Source: Nanobdellota archaeon (GTDB lineage Archaea; Nanobdellota; Nanobdellia; Pacearchaeales; GW2011-AR1). Taken from it: DNA of 47,273 nucleotides. The stretch is from positions 1 to 47,273 of the forward strand of contig JAUSIC010000012.1 in NCBI GenBank assembly GCA_030648285.1, read 5' to 3'. Made by a program: the position numbers and the translations under genes. Below are positions 28,635 through 37,643 of this stretch, piece by piece. Positions within the stretch are counted from its first letter, which is position 1, and each line of letters starts with the position of its first letter. The notes below the pieces were generated by a model. The model did no database searches and was not told where the DNA came from. It saw only the letters and a program-made list of their open reading frames with translations.

Positions 28635-30341
28635 ATGCAAAAGAGGAAGACGAAACTATTAGTTTCTTTGATATTATTTATATTTTTAATCGGCTTTAGT
28701 TCTGCATTGACTTGCAGTGTATTAACACCAGCACAATGTAACTCTTTAACTCCAGCAGGACATGTCTTGATGAATTTCTCATCTGATATAAATGCTCATG
28801 GTGGAAAAGATTATACTAATCGTGTTTTATGCTGTGATCAAGGTAGTAATATTGCTTGTTCTGCCTTGACTAATCCACTTACAGGAGAACCAAAAAATAA
28901 AATTTTGGGGTTATCTACTTTAACTAATGGACATATAGAAGGACCTGATCAAAATCACTATCCAAGTACAGGAGATATATGTTATGAAGATTTAGATTGC
29001 ATTACAACAAATTTAGCATGTCCTACAGATCACTCTTTAGAACTATTGAAATTATCCTCTTCAACAAATGCTCATGAAGGAACAGGGACAGGATATCCAA
29101 CTAGAATATGCTGTGGTTCTGCATTATTACTTGGACAATCTTGTTCTCTCTCTTCTGCTTCTTGGGGAAGAACAGATGCTCATGATGATGAAATAGTTGC
29201 AATGAATGTCCAAGGAACATACTGCGGTGGACAAGTTACTTTTCAGATATACGAAGATGATTTGGTAAATGATGATGCTTTAACTCCTATTTTACAAGGC
29301 ACTTACCCTTCTAAAGATTGGCAATCTAAATGGACTTATTCTGGAGATGATGATTTAGGAAATGATGCAAGAAGTTATTATTTTATTGCTTCTGTTGCTG
29401 GTTCTCAAGTCACAAGCAATATATTAACTGTTTCAAAACAAACTATTCAAGAATGGTGTGCTGCTAATTCAATAGATGGATGCAGTGATTATTCTCAAGC
29501 ACAATGTTCAGAAAATCGTTGTGGAATAAACCTAGGATGCCCTTCAATGCAAACAGGAGAAACATGTAGTTGTGCATGGAGTACTGCAGTTACTCCTGCT
29601 TCTTGTAATCCTGTAATAATAGGTGCAACAGAAACAGATAGTGATGGAGATGGTTTAACAGATGATGAAGAAGATGTTGATGGAGATGGAATTGTCGATT
29701 CTGGTGAAACAAATCCTAATGATCCTGATACAGATAATGATGGATTTAGTGATAGTGAAGAAGTTGCTGCTGGAACAGATCCTTTAGACCCTGCAGATCA
29801 TCCATTACCAGATGATAATAACAACGACGGGGATGTCACTGATCCTGGAGATGATGCTGATGGAGATGGATTGATAAACAGCGTAGAAACAGATACAGGA
29901 ACTTATGTCAGTCCGACAAATACAGGAACAGACTCTAATGACTCTGATTCTGATAATGATGGATTTAGTGATGGTGACGAAGTCAGATTAGGAACAGACC
30001 CTAATGATGATTCTGATTTTCCTCGAGCAATAACAGGCAGAACAATAGGCAATAAAATAATTCATGTAATAGACACAGATACAGACGGATGTGATGATGG
30101 AGTATTAGAATACCAATGGTGGTGCGAATGGACAGGAGCTTCAGCAGATGATCGTCCTGGTGCAGAAGAATGTCCTATAAAAACTAATCCTAAACCTGAA
30201 TTCGCTTCATGCATTGCACAGGCACAATTGCCATTCTTTGGAACTTATCAATTCATAATAAGTTTTGTTTTAATATTAGGAATTTATTTCTTGATAGCGA
30301 AGATAAAGAAGAGAAAATTAGGGAAAGTGTTAATAGAATAA
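28635..30341 (+). CDS. Secreted calcium-binding-type protein with TSP3-like repeats and C-terminal anchor
   Basis: The 568-aa protein has a signal peptide (1-24) and a Cys-rich N-terminal region with a repeated block (NAHGGKDYTNRVLCC and NAHEGTGTGYPTRICC). A middle segment of thrombospondin type 3-like repeats follows (DSDGDGLTDDEEDVDGDG..., DTDNDGFSDSEE), where Asp-rich loops bind calcium. One membrane helix (FIISFVLILGIYFLIA) and a basic tail end it. It is anchored by its C-terminus with the bulk outside. Its last codons and stop lie inside a dispersed repeat copy. Confidence 0.82.
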   Translation: MQKRKTKLLVSLILFIFLIGFSSALTCSVLTPAQCNSLTPAGHVLMNFSSDINAHGGKDYTNRVLCCDQGSNIACSALTNPLTGEPKNKILGLSTLTNGHIEGPDQNHYPSTGDICYEDLDCITTNLACPTDHSLELLKLSSSTNAHEGTGTGYPTRICCGSALLLGQSCSLSSASWGRTDAHDDEIVAMNVQGTYCGGQVTFQIYEDDLVNDDALTPILQGTYPSKDWQSKWTYSGDDDLGNDARSYYFIASVAGSQVTSNILTVSKQTIQEWCAANSIDGCSDYSQAQCSENRCGINLGCPSMQTGETCSCAWSTAVTPASCNPVIIGATETDSDGDGLTDDEEDVDGDGIVDSGETNPNDPDTDNDGFSDSEEVAAGTDPLDPADHPLPDDNNNDGDVTDPGDDADGDGLINSVETDTGTYVSPTNTGTDSNDSDSDNDGFSDGDEVRLGTDPNDDSDFPRAITGRTIGNKIIHVIDTDTDGCDDGVLEYQWWCEWTGASADDRPGAEECPIKTNPKPEFASCIAQAQLPFFGTYQFIISFVLILGIYFLIAKIKKRKLGKVLIE

Positions 30342-30470
30342 TTGAAGCCTTTTGTAGATGTCATAAAGTTGAACCACTCGTTAAATATATATCATTAATT
30401 ATTTCTTAATGAAGAAATCTGTCGAAGACGATTTCGTAATAGTTTCTGTTTAGATTAACCTTATCAATAA
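30331..30470 (+). repeat. Dispersed intergenic repeat, copy F (extended)
   Basis: Starts ttaatagaataattgaagcc, which supplies the final codons (Leu-Ile-Glu-stop) of the TSP3-like gene. The core is taaagttgaac. The right half diverges, and a second partial unit ending gtttagattaacc follows at about 30450-30465, matching copy A. Confidence 0.6.
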
Positions 30471-30501
30471 CATTTATAAAATAAATTATCTATATTCTTG
30501 T

Positions 30502-33048
30502 ATGAAAAGAGAGGTGAAAAGTTTACTTTACATATTTGTTTTTATATTAACTATCAGCATTGTTTCTGCAACTTTTTCATTCGGAAAACCAAATCATTCA
30601 ATAACAAAAACTTATGCTCCTGAAGATAACATAAAAGGATGGATAAACATAAGTTTAACTGATGAGCCTGGAAGTTCACTTTTTGAGACGAGCAGTGGAA
30701 ATTCTATAAGTTTGCTTTATTTAGCTTCAACAGACCCAAGTTTTCAATATTCATGTGTTCCAGCAGGTTGTTCTTCTGGCTTTAGCAAAGAAGGTTCTGG
30801 AACAGCAACAAAAAGCCTTGTATTAACAGAAGCAAACGAGGGATTTTTCGGATTAGAAGCAGTAGGAAATTTCAACAGTGCATCTAGTTTTTCTTTAGGT
30901 GTTACAAGCGATGCTGTTGAATCAATTGCTCCTCAATTATCCATTGATATTTTAAACGATGGAATTATTGACTGGCAATCTTATCTGCCTTCTTCAAATC
31001 AAAGAGACAAAAATTACGGATGCTATGTTACTGCCAACAAAGCAGGACAAGCAGATATAACTTTGACGCCATACTGTGAAAAAATTAATATTTCTATTTC
31101 TCCAAATTTGACAATAGGAGTAGAAGCCACTAAAATAACAGGAGTAACTCCAGTAAACTTTACATTAACAATTTCTGATGGAGAGGGTGTTTATGGAGCC
31201 TGTGAAGCAAAAGCAACAGCTACAGGTTCAATAAGTTGTTCTCCTAATGGAGGAAAGTTAAGGATAACAGAAGAGAAACCTTATGATGTATGCATAAGAG
31301 CAAAAAATTCTGCAGACCAGGCTAATTATAAAATTAATTATGAAAAAACAACTCCATGCGGTTATGTTGGAGAAGATAATACTTGGGATTTTGAGATATT
31401 CAGCCAACCATACAAATACGCTGGGCTTGGAAGCATTGTTTTAAACTGGTCAGAAATAAAAAAATATAATCCAAGTTCTGAAAAAGTTGAAATTCTAATA
31501 AACAATTATATTTTAACAGAGTATGGAAATAACTGTGCCCATGGATGCATTATTCCTATAAAAATATCAGGAATATCACAGAATGCAGGATTATCAAATG
31601 CCTTATTGTCTTATTCTGCTGGAATTTCAACATCAACAGATACAATTTATGACTTAACAGAATCAGATGCAAAAGTTACAACTTCTGGATTCAAGAAACT
31701 AAGCTTAGATGAAGCAAATTTTCTTGCTCCTTCAGAATTTGGAAATTATGACTTTTCTCTTAAATTAAACACCCAAAAAATATTTATAGAAAAAATTTCT
31801 ATCGAAAGAATTCCAAGAATAAACTCTGTAACTCCAAATATTGTAATGGCTGCTTATCCTGCTTTTCTTAGTGTTGATGTCAAGACATTCAGCAGGACAA
31901 TAAATATAACAAAATACAAATGGACTTTTGATGATGGAACAGAAACAACAATCCGGAATTCAATAATACACACATTTCCCAATACAGGTATATATAATCT
32001 GACTGTTGAAGTAACAGATACAAGAAATGCAACTTCTACAAGAAAATTCAACATAATGGCAGAAGTTCCTTCAAGGGCAATTGCTTTTGATCTAGTTGAT
32101 AAATTAGATAGCATTAACAAGTTAAACATTACCTTGAGTAAATTATCTGTTTTTTATAGAAATTCGATAAAAAGCATATTAAATCTAACAGAGATAGAAG
32201 CACAAATAGATGAAATTAAGGCAAGAAATGAAACTGCTTCATCTGACCAAGATTATGTTGATATAATGACTGATTTAATGATTATAAATATCCCAAAAAA
32301 CCTATCAACAAGTGTAAAAGCAACAGCTGTTCCTCTTTTTATAAAAAAAGATGCAATAAATATAGATGTAGTTAAAGACTTAAGCGGAGAAACAAGAACA
32401 ATAAATGAGGAAGAATACACAAATGCAATAATTGCGTGGAATAATGAAAACATCGGGATGAAAGTTGATTTTGATGAAATTTCTGCTAATTACGATGAGG
32501 AAGATATTCCTTTAATCAGATTTTTCAAGGTAAAGATAACACAAAAAACCACTCTTGATGAAGATCCTTATTTTATTATTCCTAATTTTGAGAATTTAAG
32601 ATTTGACAAAGATTATTCAGAAGAAGTGAGTGGAGATAGTTATTATATCAAGTTAACCAGCGGATTATCAGAAATATCTTTTTCCACAACACAAGAATTC
32701 AGTTTCCAAAATCTTCCTGCATTTGTTGCTCCAAAAATAAGCGAATTATCTGTAACAAGCACCCCTACTCCTACATCAGGACAAGAAAATAACAGAATCA
32801 TAGTTGCAATCATTTTAATTTCTTCTTTGGTTGTTCTTGCAGGTGTTAGTTATTTACTTATGCGAAAGTGGTACAAGAACAAATATGAGAATTATTTATT
32901 CAAAAATAAAAATGACTTGTATAATTTAGTTTCATATATACAAACTGCGAAAAGAAATAACATAAGCGAGAGCGAAATCATGAGCAGGCTGAAAAAGTCC
33001 AAATGGAAATCTGAACAGATAAAATATGTGATGAAGAAGAGCAAATAA
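30502..33048 (+). CDS. Large membrane-anchored PKD-domain surface protein
   Basis: The 848-aa protein has an N-terminal signal (1-24), a long beta-rich exterior with sequons and few cysteines, and a PKD-like domain (WTFDDGTETTIRNSIIHTF...NLTVEVTD). A C-terminal transmembrane helix (IIVAIILISSLVVLAGVSYLL) and a cytoplasmic helical tail follow. The tail (YIQTAKRNNISESEIMSRLKK and the KW motif after it) resembles a short helical module recurrent in archaeal and bacterial membrane proteins. Probably part of the cell envelope or an adhesin. Confidence 0.75.
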   Translation: MKREVKSLLYIFVFILTISIVSATFSFGKPNHSITKTYAPEDNIKGWINISLTDEPGSSLFETSSGNSISLLYLASTDPSFQYSCVPAGCSSGFSKEGSGTATKSLVLTEANEGFFGLEAVGNFNSASSFSLGVTSDAVESIAPQLSIDILNDGIIDWQSYLPSSNQRDKNYGCYVTANKAGQADITLTPYCEKINISISPNLTIGVEATKITGVTPVNFTLTISDGEGVYGACEAKATATGSISCSPNGGKLRITEEKPYDVCIRAKNSADQANYKINYEKTTPCGYVGEDNTWDFEIFSQPYKYAGLGSIVLNWSEIKKYNPSSEKVEILINNYILTEYGNNCAHGCIIPIKISGISQNAGLSNALLSYSAGISTSTDTIYDLTESDAKVTTSGFKKLSLDEANFLAPSEFGNYDFSLKLNTQKIFIEKISIERIPRINSVTPNIVMAAYPAFLSVDVKTFSRTINITKYKWTFDDGTETTIRNSIIHTFPNTGIYNLTVEVTDTRNATSTRKFNIMAEVPSRAIAFDLVDKLDSINKLNITLSKLSVFYRNSIKSILNLTEIEAQIDEIKARNETASSDQDYVDIMTDLMIINIPKNLSTSVKATAVPLFIKKDAINIDVVKDLSGETRTINEEEYTNAIIAWNNENIGMKVDFDEISANYDEEDIPLIRFFKVKITQKTTLDEDPYFIIPNFENLRFDKDYSEEVSGDSYYIKLTSGLSEISFSTTQEFSFQNLPAFVAPKISELSVTSTPTPTSGQENNRIIVAIILISSLVVLAGVSYLLMRKWYKNKYENYLFKNKNDLYNLVSYIQTAKRNNISESEIMSRLKKSKWKSEQIKYVMKKSK

Positions 33049-33103
33049 GACAAATATATTTAATCACTGAAATATTTATAAACAAAAAAGATAATAACTA
33101 TTT

Positions 33104-33748
33104 ATGGTGATGAAAATTCTGAAGAACTTTTTTAAGAGAGTTTTTTCTAATCTTTTCAAGAACAGGAAGAATATAAAACTTGGTTTTTACGGACCTCCTA
33201 ATGCAGGAAAAACAAGCCTTGCAAACAGGATATGCAAGGATTTTACAGGAGAGGAAATAGGGACCGTAAGCAAGATTCCTCATGAAACAAGAAAGATACA
33301 ATTCAAAGAAAAAGTAGAGATAAAATCAAAAGGAAAAGCAATGGTTTTCAAGATGATTGACACTCCTGGAATTGCAACAAAAATAGATTATGAAGATTTC
33401 ATGAAATATAGAATGAAGAAAAAGGACGCAAAGAACAGGGCTAAAGAAGCAACACAAGGAGTCATAGAGGCAATAAAATGGCTGGATGATATGGATATGG
33501 TTGTTGTAGTATTAGATGCTTCTGAAAACCCCTATAATCAAGTCAATATCACGATTATAGGGAACTTAGTGGCAAGAAAGATTCCTGTATTGATAGTTGC
33601 AAACAAAGTTGACTTGAAAGATGCAGACATCAAGAAAATAGAGGCTGCTTTTCCAGAATACGACGTTGTTGGAATAAGCGCCAAGTACGGAACAAATCTT
33701 GAAGAGTTTTACGAGTCAATTTTCAAGTTGTCAAAAAAGATAAAGTAA
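33104..33748 (+). CDS. Era/Ras-like GTPase
   Basis: The 214-aa protein has G1 GPPNAGKTS (30-38), G3 DTPG, G4 ANKVD and G5 SAK, in normal order and spacing, following a basic amphipathic N-terminal helix that could contact membrane or RNA. The DUF2073 gene is 31 bp downstream and the DUF2072 Zn-ribbon gene follows, the known conserved archaeal grouping of these families. Its role is not established; ribosome or tRNA-related function is often suggested. Confidence 0.9.
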   Translation: MVMKILKNFFKRVFSNLFKNRKNIKLGFYGPPNAGKTSLANRICKDFTGEEIGTVSKIPHETRKIQFKEKVEIKSKGKAMVFKMIDTPGIATKIDYEDFMKYRMKKKDAKNRAKEATQGVIEAIKWLDDMDMVVVVLDASENPYNQVNITIIGNLVARKIPVLIVANKVDLKDADIKKIEAAFPEYDVVGISAKYGTNLEEFYESIFKLSKKIK

Positions 33749-33779
33749 GTCTTAAAAAGCAAAAAAACTTAATAATAAA

Positions 33780-34187
33780 ATGTCAAAAAGAGGGAGAAAT
33801 TTAGGGAAGATAAAAGGTTTTACTATTCAGTTTCTTCCTTATTCTGAAGTAAGAGATTTGAACAGTGATGACAGAATAAAAAAAATACTTGGGATTGTTC
33901 TTGGAAACAGCATACTGATACTTCAGGGAAGATTAAAGACAGAAGAAGAAGCAAGACTGATTGGAGACACAATGGCTATGATTGATCATGTTAAAACATT
34001 CAGGGGAATTGAACTTGCTGTAATTTCCAGCAATGACAAGGCAGGATTTTTCGGAAAAATGAAAAGCGGGCTTGCAAATGCGCTTTCTGGCGGAGATTTG
34101 GGTGCGGTAACAATCATAGGACCTGCAACAATTGTAAAAGAAATGAAGCGAAACCCCAAAAAAATCGAACTTTTATTAAAACGATAA
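33780..34187 (+). CDS. DUF2073 family protein
   Basis: The 135-aa protein starts MSKRGRNLGKIKGFTIQFLPYSEVRDLNS and contains KKILGIVLGNSILILQGRLK and DTMAMIDHVKTFRGIE, which I associate with the archaeal DUF2073 family that co-occurs with an Era-like GTPase. The end, RNPKKIELLLKR, recurs downstream in a synonymously recoded copy (34228-34263). Probably co-transcribed with the GTPase. Function unknown. Confidence 0.85.
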   Translation: MSKRGRNLGKIKGFTIQFLPYSEVRDLNSDDRIKKILGIVLGNSILILQGRLKTEEEARLIGDTMAMIDHVKTFRGIELAVISSNDKAGFFGKMKSGLANALSGGDLGAVTIIGPATIVKEMKRNPKKIELLLKR

Positions 34188-34227
34188 TTTTTTTGATGTT
34201 TCACTCATTCGTATAAATCCAAATGAA

Positions 34228-34263
34228 AGAAATCCGAAGAAGATTGAGTTGTTGAAGAGATAA
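34228..34263 (+). pseudogene. Recoded duplicate of the DUF2073 3' end
   Basis: In the frame ending TAA at 34261-34263 the DNA encodes RNPKKIELLKR then stop, matching RNPKKIELLLKR of DUF2073 minus one Leu. All ten matched codons after the Arg differ at the DNA level (AAC/AAT, CCC/CCG, AAA/AAG and so on) yet are synonymous. No start codon or upstream domain is present, so this is a remnant rather than a gene. Confidence 0.6.
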
Positions 34264-34295
34264 AATTGTTTTTGGGGGAGAATTAAAAAGACTTG

Positions 34296-34388
34296 CTCAT
34301 TTCATTCGCAAAATTAATAATATAATTAATATGAAACGATGTTATTAAGTTGAACACGATTACAACAAACTTCAATTATTCTATTAAC
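34296..34388 (-). repeat. Dispersed intergenic repeat, copy G
   Basis: Plus strand: ctcatttcattcgcaaaattaat, then cgatgttattaagttgaacacg, then aacttcaattattctattaacc. The arms are in reverse orientation relative to copy A. The gene-free stretch 34188-34562 contains the recoded DUF2073 tail, this repeat, and a TATA-rich promoter before the DUF2072 gene. Confidence 0.65.
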
Positions 34389-34562
34389 CTTTCCCATTCA
34401 GCATTATGTTAAAATATATCTTCGTGAAGAGAAAATATTATATACTATTACGAATTTCTATAATAAATAAAATCTAAATTAATTTATAATGCCAATGTCA
34501 TCCCCTGATTTAGAAAGAATATTCACAAATAAAAATATAAATGTAGATAGTTAAATCAAAAG

Positions 34563-34976
34563 ATGCCACACCAATGTGTCCACTGCAAGAGAATTATTCC
34601 TGCTGGTAGCGAAGAAATATTAAAAGGATGTGCTAGTTGTGGAAATCATTTTTTCTTTTATGTTAGAGATGAACAAATAGCAAAATTAACAGAAGTGCCA
34701 ATTGAGATTCCTGCAGAAGACAGAAAAAGGGTTGAGAAAGATATTAGAGAAATGGCAGGAATTTCCGATGAGGAAGCACCTGTTATACTTGACATTGAAT
34801 CTGTAAGGGTTACTGGTTCTGGAAAGTTCGAAATCGACTTAGCAAACGTTTTTAATAAGAAAAGACCATTAGTATATAAGCTGGAAGAAGGAAAATACAT
34901 AATTGACCTTTCATCCACCTTAGATAAAAGCGCAAAGGAGATTAAAGAAATTAGAAACCCTGATGAAAAAAGTTAA
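34563..34976 (+). CDS. Zn-ribbon protein (DUF2072-like)
   Basis: The 137-aa protein has a zinc ribbon at its N-terminus with CVHC at residues 5-8 and CASC at about 22-25. A mixed region with acidic helices follows. This fits the archaeal Zn-ribbon family (DUF2072) that neighbours DUF2073. The CCA-adding enzyme gene overlaps its 3' end by 14 bp, so the two are probably co-translated, hinting at a tRNA-related role. Confidence 0.82.
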   Translation: MPHQCVHCKRIIPAGSEEILKGCASCGNHFFFYVRDEQIAKLTEVPIEIPAEDRKRVEKDIREMAGISDEEAPVILDIESVRVTGSGKFEIDLANVFNKKRPLVYKLEEGKYIIDLSSTLDKSAKEIKEIRNPDEKS

Positions 34977-36231
34977 TTCTATATTAAATGACGTTCTCGA
35001 AAAAATAAATCCTTCTAAAGAAGAGTTGAAATTCATAAAAGAATCTTTGGAAGAGTTTAAAGAAAAGTTAGAAAAGAGAATAAAAGAGAATAAGATAAAT
35101 GCTATTGTTTTTGTTGGCGGAAGCTTTGCAAAAGGAACATTAATCAAAAAGAAAGATTATGACATAGATATTTTTGTAAGATTTGATTTAAAATACAAGG
35201 ATGAAAATCTGTCAAAGATGACAGCAAATTTATTGAAAAATACTGCTCATTCTGTAATTCATGGTTCAAGAGATTATTTTAGAATAAAAATAAGACATGA
35301 TATTTTCTTTGAAGTTGTGCCTGTCTTAGAAGTCAAGAATCCTAAAGAAGCACAGAATATAACAGACTTGTCTTATTTCCATGTAAGATATATAAGGCAA
35401 AAGATTACAGATAAAATTTCAGATGATATAAAATTGGCAAAGGTTTTTTGCCACGCAAATAATGTTTACGGGGCAGAATCTTATATCAAGGGATTTTCAG
35501 GATATGCTTTGGAATTATTGATTTATCATTACAAGAGTTTTTCAAAATTCATAGAAGTTGTTTCTAAAATGAAGCAAAGGGAAATAGTAGACATAGACAA
35601 ACTTCACAAAGACAAAAGAACAGTAATGCTTGACATGAATAGTGCTAAATTAAAATCTCCTATAATATTAGTTGATCCTACTTACAGGCAGAGAAATGCA
35701 TTGGCTGCACTTTCAGATGAAACGTTCTTGAAATTCCAGAAAGTATGCAGGGATTTTATTAAAAATCCTTCTGAAAAATTCTTTGAGACTAAAAAAATAG
35801 ATTTTGAAAAAGAAGAAAAAGATGCAAAAAAGAAAAAATACGAATTCGTTGTTTTGACGACAAAAACAGACAGGCAAGAAGGAGATATTGCAGGAAGCAA
35901 GTTGTTGAAATTTCACAAGCATATTTCAAATGAAATAGACAAGTTTTTTGAGATAAAAAATTCAGGTTTTGAATACGACGATAAAAAGTCCTCAAAAAGC
36001 TTTTTTGCTGGAAAGAGCAGAAAAGAAATTTTACTTCAAGGTCCAAGAAAAGAGCTTAAAGAATATGTTATAGGTTTCAAGAAAGAACATAAGAATACTT
36101 TTGAAAAGAGCGGAAAGATTTTTGCAAGAGAAAAAGTAAATTACAGCATAAAGGAATTCATTAAGAATTGGAAAGATAAAAATAAGAAAAAGATGGATGA
36201 GATGAGCATAATTGAATTGGGTGTTGAATAA
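34963..36231 (+). CDS. cca: Archaeal class I CCA-adding enzyme (tRNA nucleotidyltransferase)
   Basis: Adds CCA to tRNA 3' ends; both tRNAs in this window lack an encoded CCA. The 422-aa protein has the nucleotidyltransferase motif VGGSFAKGTL (51-60) followed by the catalytic DID pair (D67, D69 in DYDIDIF), and the third acidic region FFEVVPVLEV. The body (YIRQKITDKISDDIKLAKVF... and IILVDPTYRQRNALAALS) matches the archaeal enzyme. Length is near the usual 430-440. The start overlaps the upstream gene. Confidence 0.95.
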   Translation: MKKVNSILNDVLEKINPSKEELKFIKESLEEFKEKLEKRIKENKINAIVFVGGSFAKGTLIKKKDYDIDIFVRFDLKYKDENLSKMTANLLKNTAHSVIHGSRDYFRIKIRHDIFFEVVPVLEVKNPKEAQNITDLSYFHVRYIRQKITDKISDDIKLAKVFCHANNVYGAESYIKGFSGYALELLIYHYKSFSKFIEVVSKMKQREIVDIDKLHKDKRTVMLDMNSAKLKSPIILVDPTYRQRNALAALSDETFLKFQKVCRDFIKNPSEKFFETKKIDFEKEEKDAKKKKYEFVVLTTKTDRQEGDIAGSKLLKFHKHISNEIDKFFEIKNSGFEYDDKKSSKSFFAGKSRKEILLQGPRKELKEYVIGFKKEHKNTFEKSGKIFAREKVNYSIKEFIKNWKDKNKKKMDEMSIIELGVE

Positions 36232-36242
36232 GCTAAGAATTA

Positions 36243-36725
36243 TTAAATTTTTGGTTCTAATCCTCTTGAAAGTCTTTCAAGATTATCTATTATCTTGACA
36301 TTTAGCGGAAGAACAATACCTAAATCTTCTCCTATCATTTGCCTATCACCACGATACCAAGCTCTAAATGCAGAGTCATCATTGTGTATACCATAAATAT
36401 AATTTGCGTCTTTTGGATTAAATGGTTCTCTTTTTGCTTCACCACCAAGATTAAAATTCGACACGTAAGATAATCCAAGAGAGCCATCTTCTCTTCTTTC
36501 AACAAAGATAGTATGCCCTCCTAAACTCTCTGAATAATGTGCGACTCTTATTGGTTTAGTAGTTACTCTTCCTGTAGCTCTAAGTCTATCTAAACATTCA
36601 ATAACTAATTCAACAGAAGCATCTTCAGCCTGTCTTATTGCTTTTTCTATTTTACCCGCTTCTCTTATTGCTTTTCTTGCTAAAGGGGAATATTTTTGAA
36701 TCTGACTTGAAGCATTTTTATTCAT
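36243..36725 (-). CDS. Hypothetical protein, 160 aa
   Basis: No family is recognised. The N-terminal third is helical and charged (ARKAIREAGKIEKAIRQAEDA); the rest appears beta-rich (RVAHYSESLGGHTIFVERRE) with a NDDSAFRAWYRGDRQM stretch. A TATA-like ctttataagtaag lies upstream on its strand (near 36745). It is encoded opposite to the CCA-adding enzyme and 39 bp downstream of the TrmB gene in the same direction. Residue use is somewhat richer in Arg and Ala than in neighbours. Confidence 0.6.
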   Translation of the reverse strand: MNKNASSQIQKYSPLARKAIREAGKIEKAIRQAEDASVELVIECLDRLRATGRVTTKPIRVAHYSESLGGHTIFVERREDGSLGLSYVSNFNLGGEAKREPFNPKDANYIYGIHNDDSAFRAWYRGDRQMIGEDLGIVLPLNVKIIDNLERLSRGLEPKI

Positions 36726-36764
36726 TTGGTTTTAATAAAAAACTTACTTATAAAGATTTCTGTC

Positions 36765-37541
36765 TTACGCACTAAACGCTTTTTCAAACAAAGCAGCAAA
36801 AGCCTGTGAAAAAAACTCAGAATTAAGCCAGATAGCTGAATCTTCATCTGAAGAATTCTTTGACAAATAAAACAAAATTTCTTTTCTGTCAATTATAAAA
36901 AATTTAGCAGACAAGTCCACTTTTTTCACTTTTATTCCAAGAATTTTTTCAACTTTCTTTATTGATTCTTCATCTCCAGACAATGCAATCTTTAGTTTTA
37001 TTTTTGATTGGGAAATAACAGACAGCATTTGCTGAAATATTTTTATCTTTGATTTTATTTCTTCAACATCTGTGCAAATGATTATTTCTTTTTCTGCTTT
37101 CTTGATTATTTCTCTTAGATATCCTGAAATATTAGTTTTTCCTTTCAAAGCAACAGATAAATCTCCTCTGTCAACAGGATTAATTCCACCTTTGTAAATT
37201 TCCTCAAGATTTCCAAATTCGTCTGTTTCTTTTATCTTAAGCAAGTAATCTAGTCTTTCCTGCGCGTCTCTCTTTACATCATTTTTAAGTCTTTCAAGAA
37301 TTATTTGTGGTTTTACTCCTATGTATTTTACAGGCTTTCCTATCTTTATTATTGTGAATCCTTTTTTTTCTAGAGTTTCAAGAACATCATAGGTTCTTGA
37401 ACGAGGAACTCTTGATATTTCTGCAATTTCTCCTGCAGAAGCAACTCCTTTTCCAAGCAAAGCTAACCAAACCTTTGTTTCATATACATTAAGTCCAAAA
37501 TAGTCCTTAATTTTGTTTATTAATTCCTGTTTAACTAACAT
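36765..37541 (-). CDS. TrmB-family transcriptional regulator
   Basis: The 258-aa protein has an N-terminal winged-helix domain (ELINKIKDYFGLNVYETKVWLALLGKG...SRVPRSRTYDVLETLEKKG), as in TrmB sugar-responsive and related archaeal regulators. A short linker helix and a C-terminal PLD-like effector-binding domain (EKEIIICTDVEEIKSKI) follow. It is transcribed divergently from a small unknown gene; the spacer has an inverted repeat and TATA boxes for both. Autoregulation is plausible. The ligand is unknown. Confidence 0.9.
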   Translation of the reverse strand: MLVKQELINKIKDYFGLNVYETKVWLALLGKGVASAGEIAEISRVPRSRTYDVLETLEKKGFTIIKIGKPVKYIGVKPQIILERLKNDVKRDAQERLDYLLKIKETDEFGNLEEIYKGGINPVDRGDLSVALKGKTNISGYLREIIKKAEKEIIICTDVEEIKSKIKIFQQMLSVISQSKIKLKIALSGDEESIKKVEKILGIKVKKVDLSAKFFIIDRKEILFYLSKNSSDEDSAIWLNSEFFSQAFAALFEKAFSA

Positions 37542-37581
37542 AAAAATTCAACCCGATTTCCTTTTATAAATCTTATGTTTT

Positions 37582-37600
37582 GTTACTTTTAATGAGTAAC
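37582..37600. promoter_or_regulatory. Inverted repeat, candidate TrmB operator
   Basis: GTTACT-N7-AGTAAC is a perfect 6-bp inverted repeat in the spacer between the divergent TrmB gene and the 117-aa gene. It lies between the TATA-like elements tttataaat at about 37563 (minus) and 37615 (plus). Position suits an autoregulatory operator. Confidence 0.5.
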
Positions 37601-37643
37601 TACATTTAGAAGAATTTATAAATGAAAAAAATAGGCTTAAAGT

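Noticed and set aside
34489-34554. 21-aa ORF MPMSSPDLERIFTNKNINVD... upstream of the Zn-ribbon gene
   Set aside because: Has a TATA-like sequence before it, but it is very short, with no coupling to the next gene; not enough support to call a gene.
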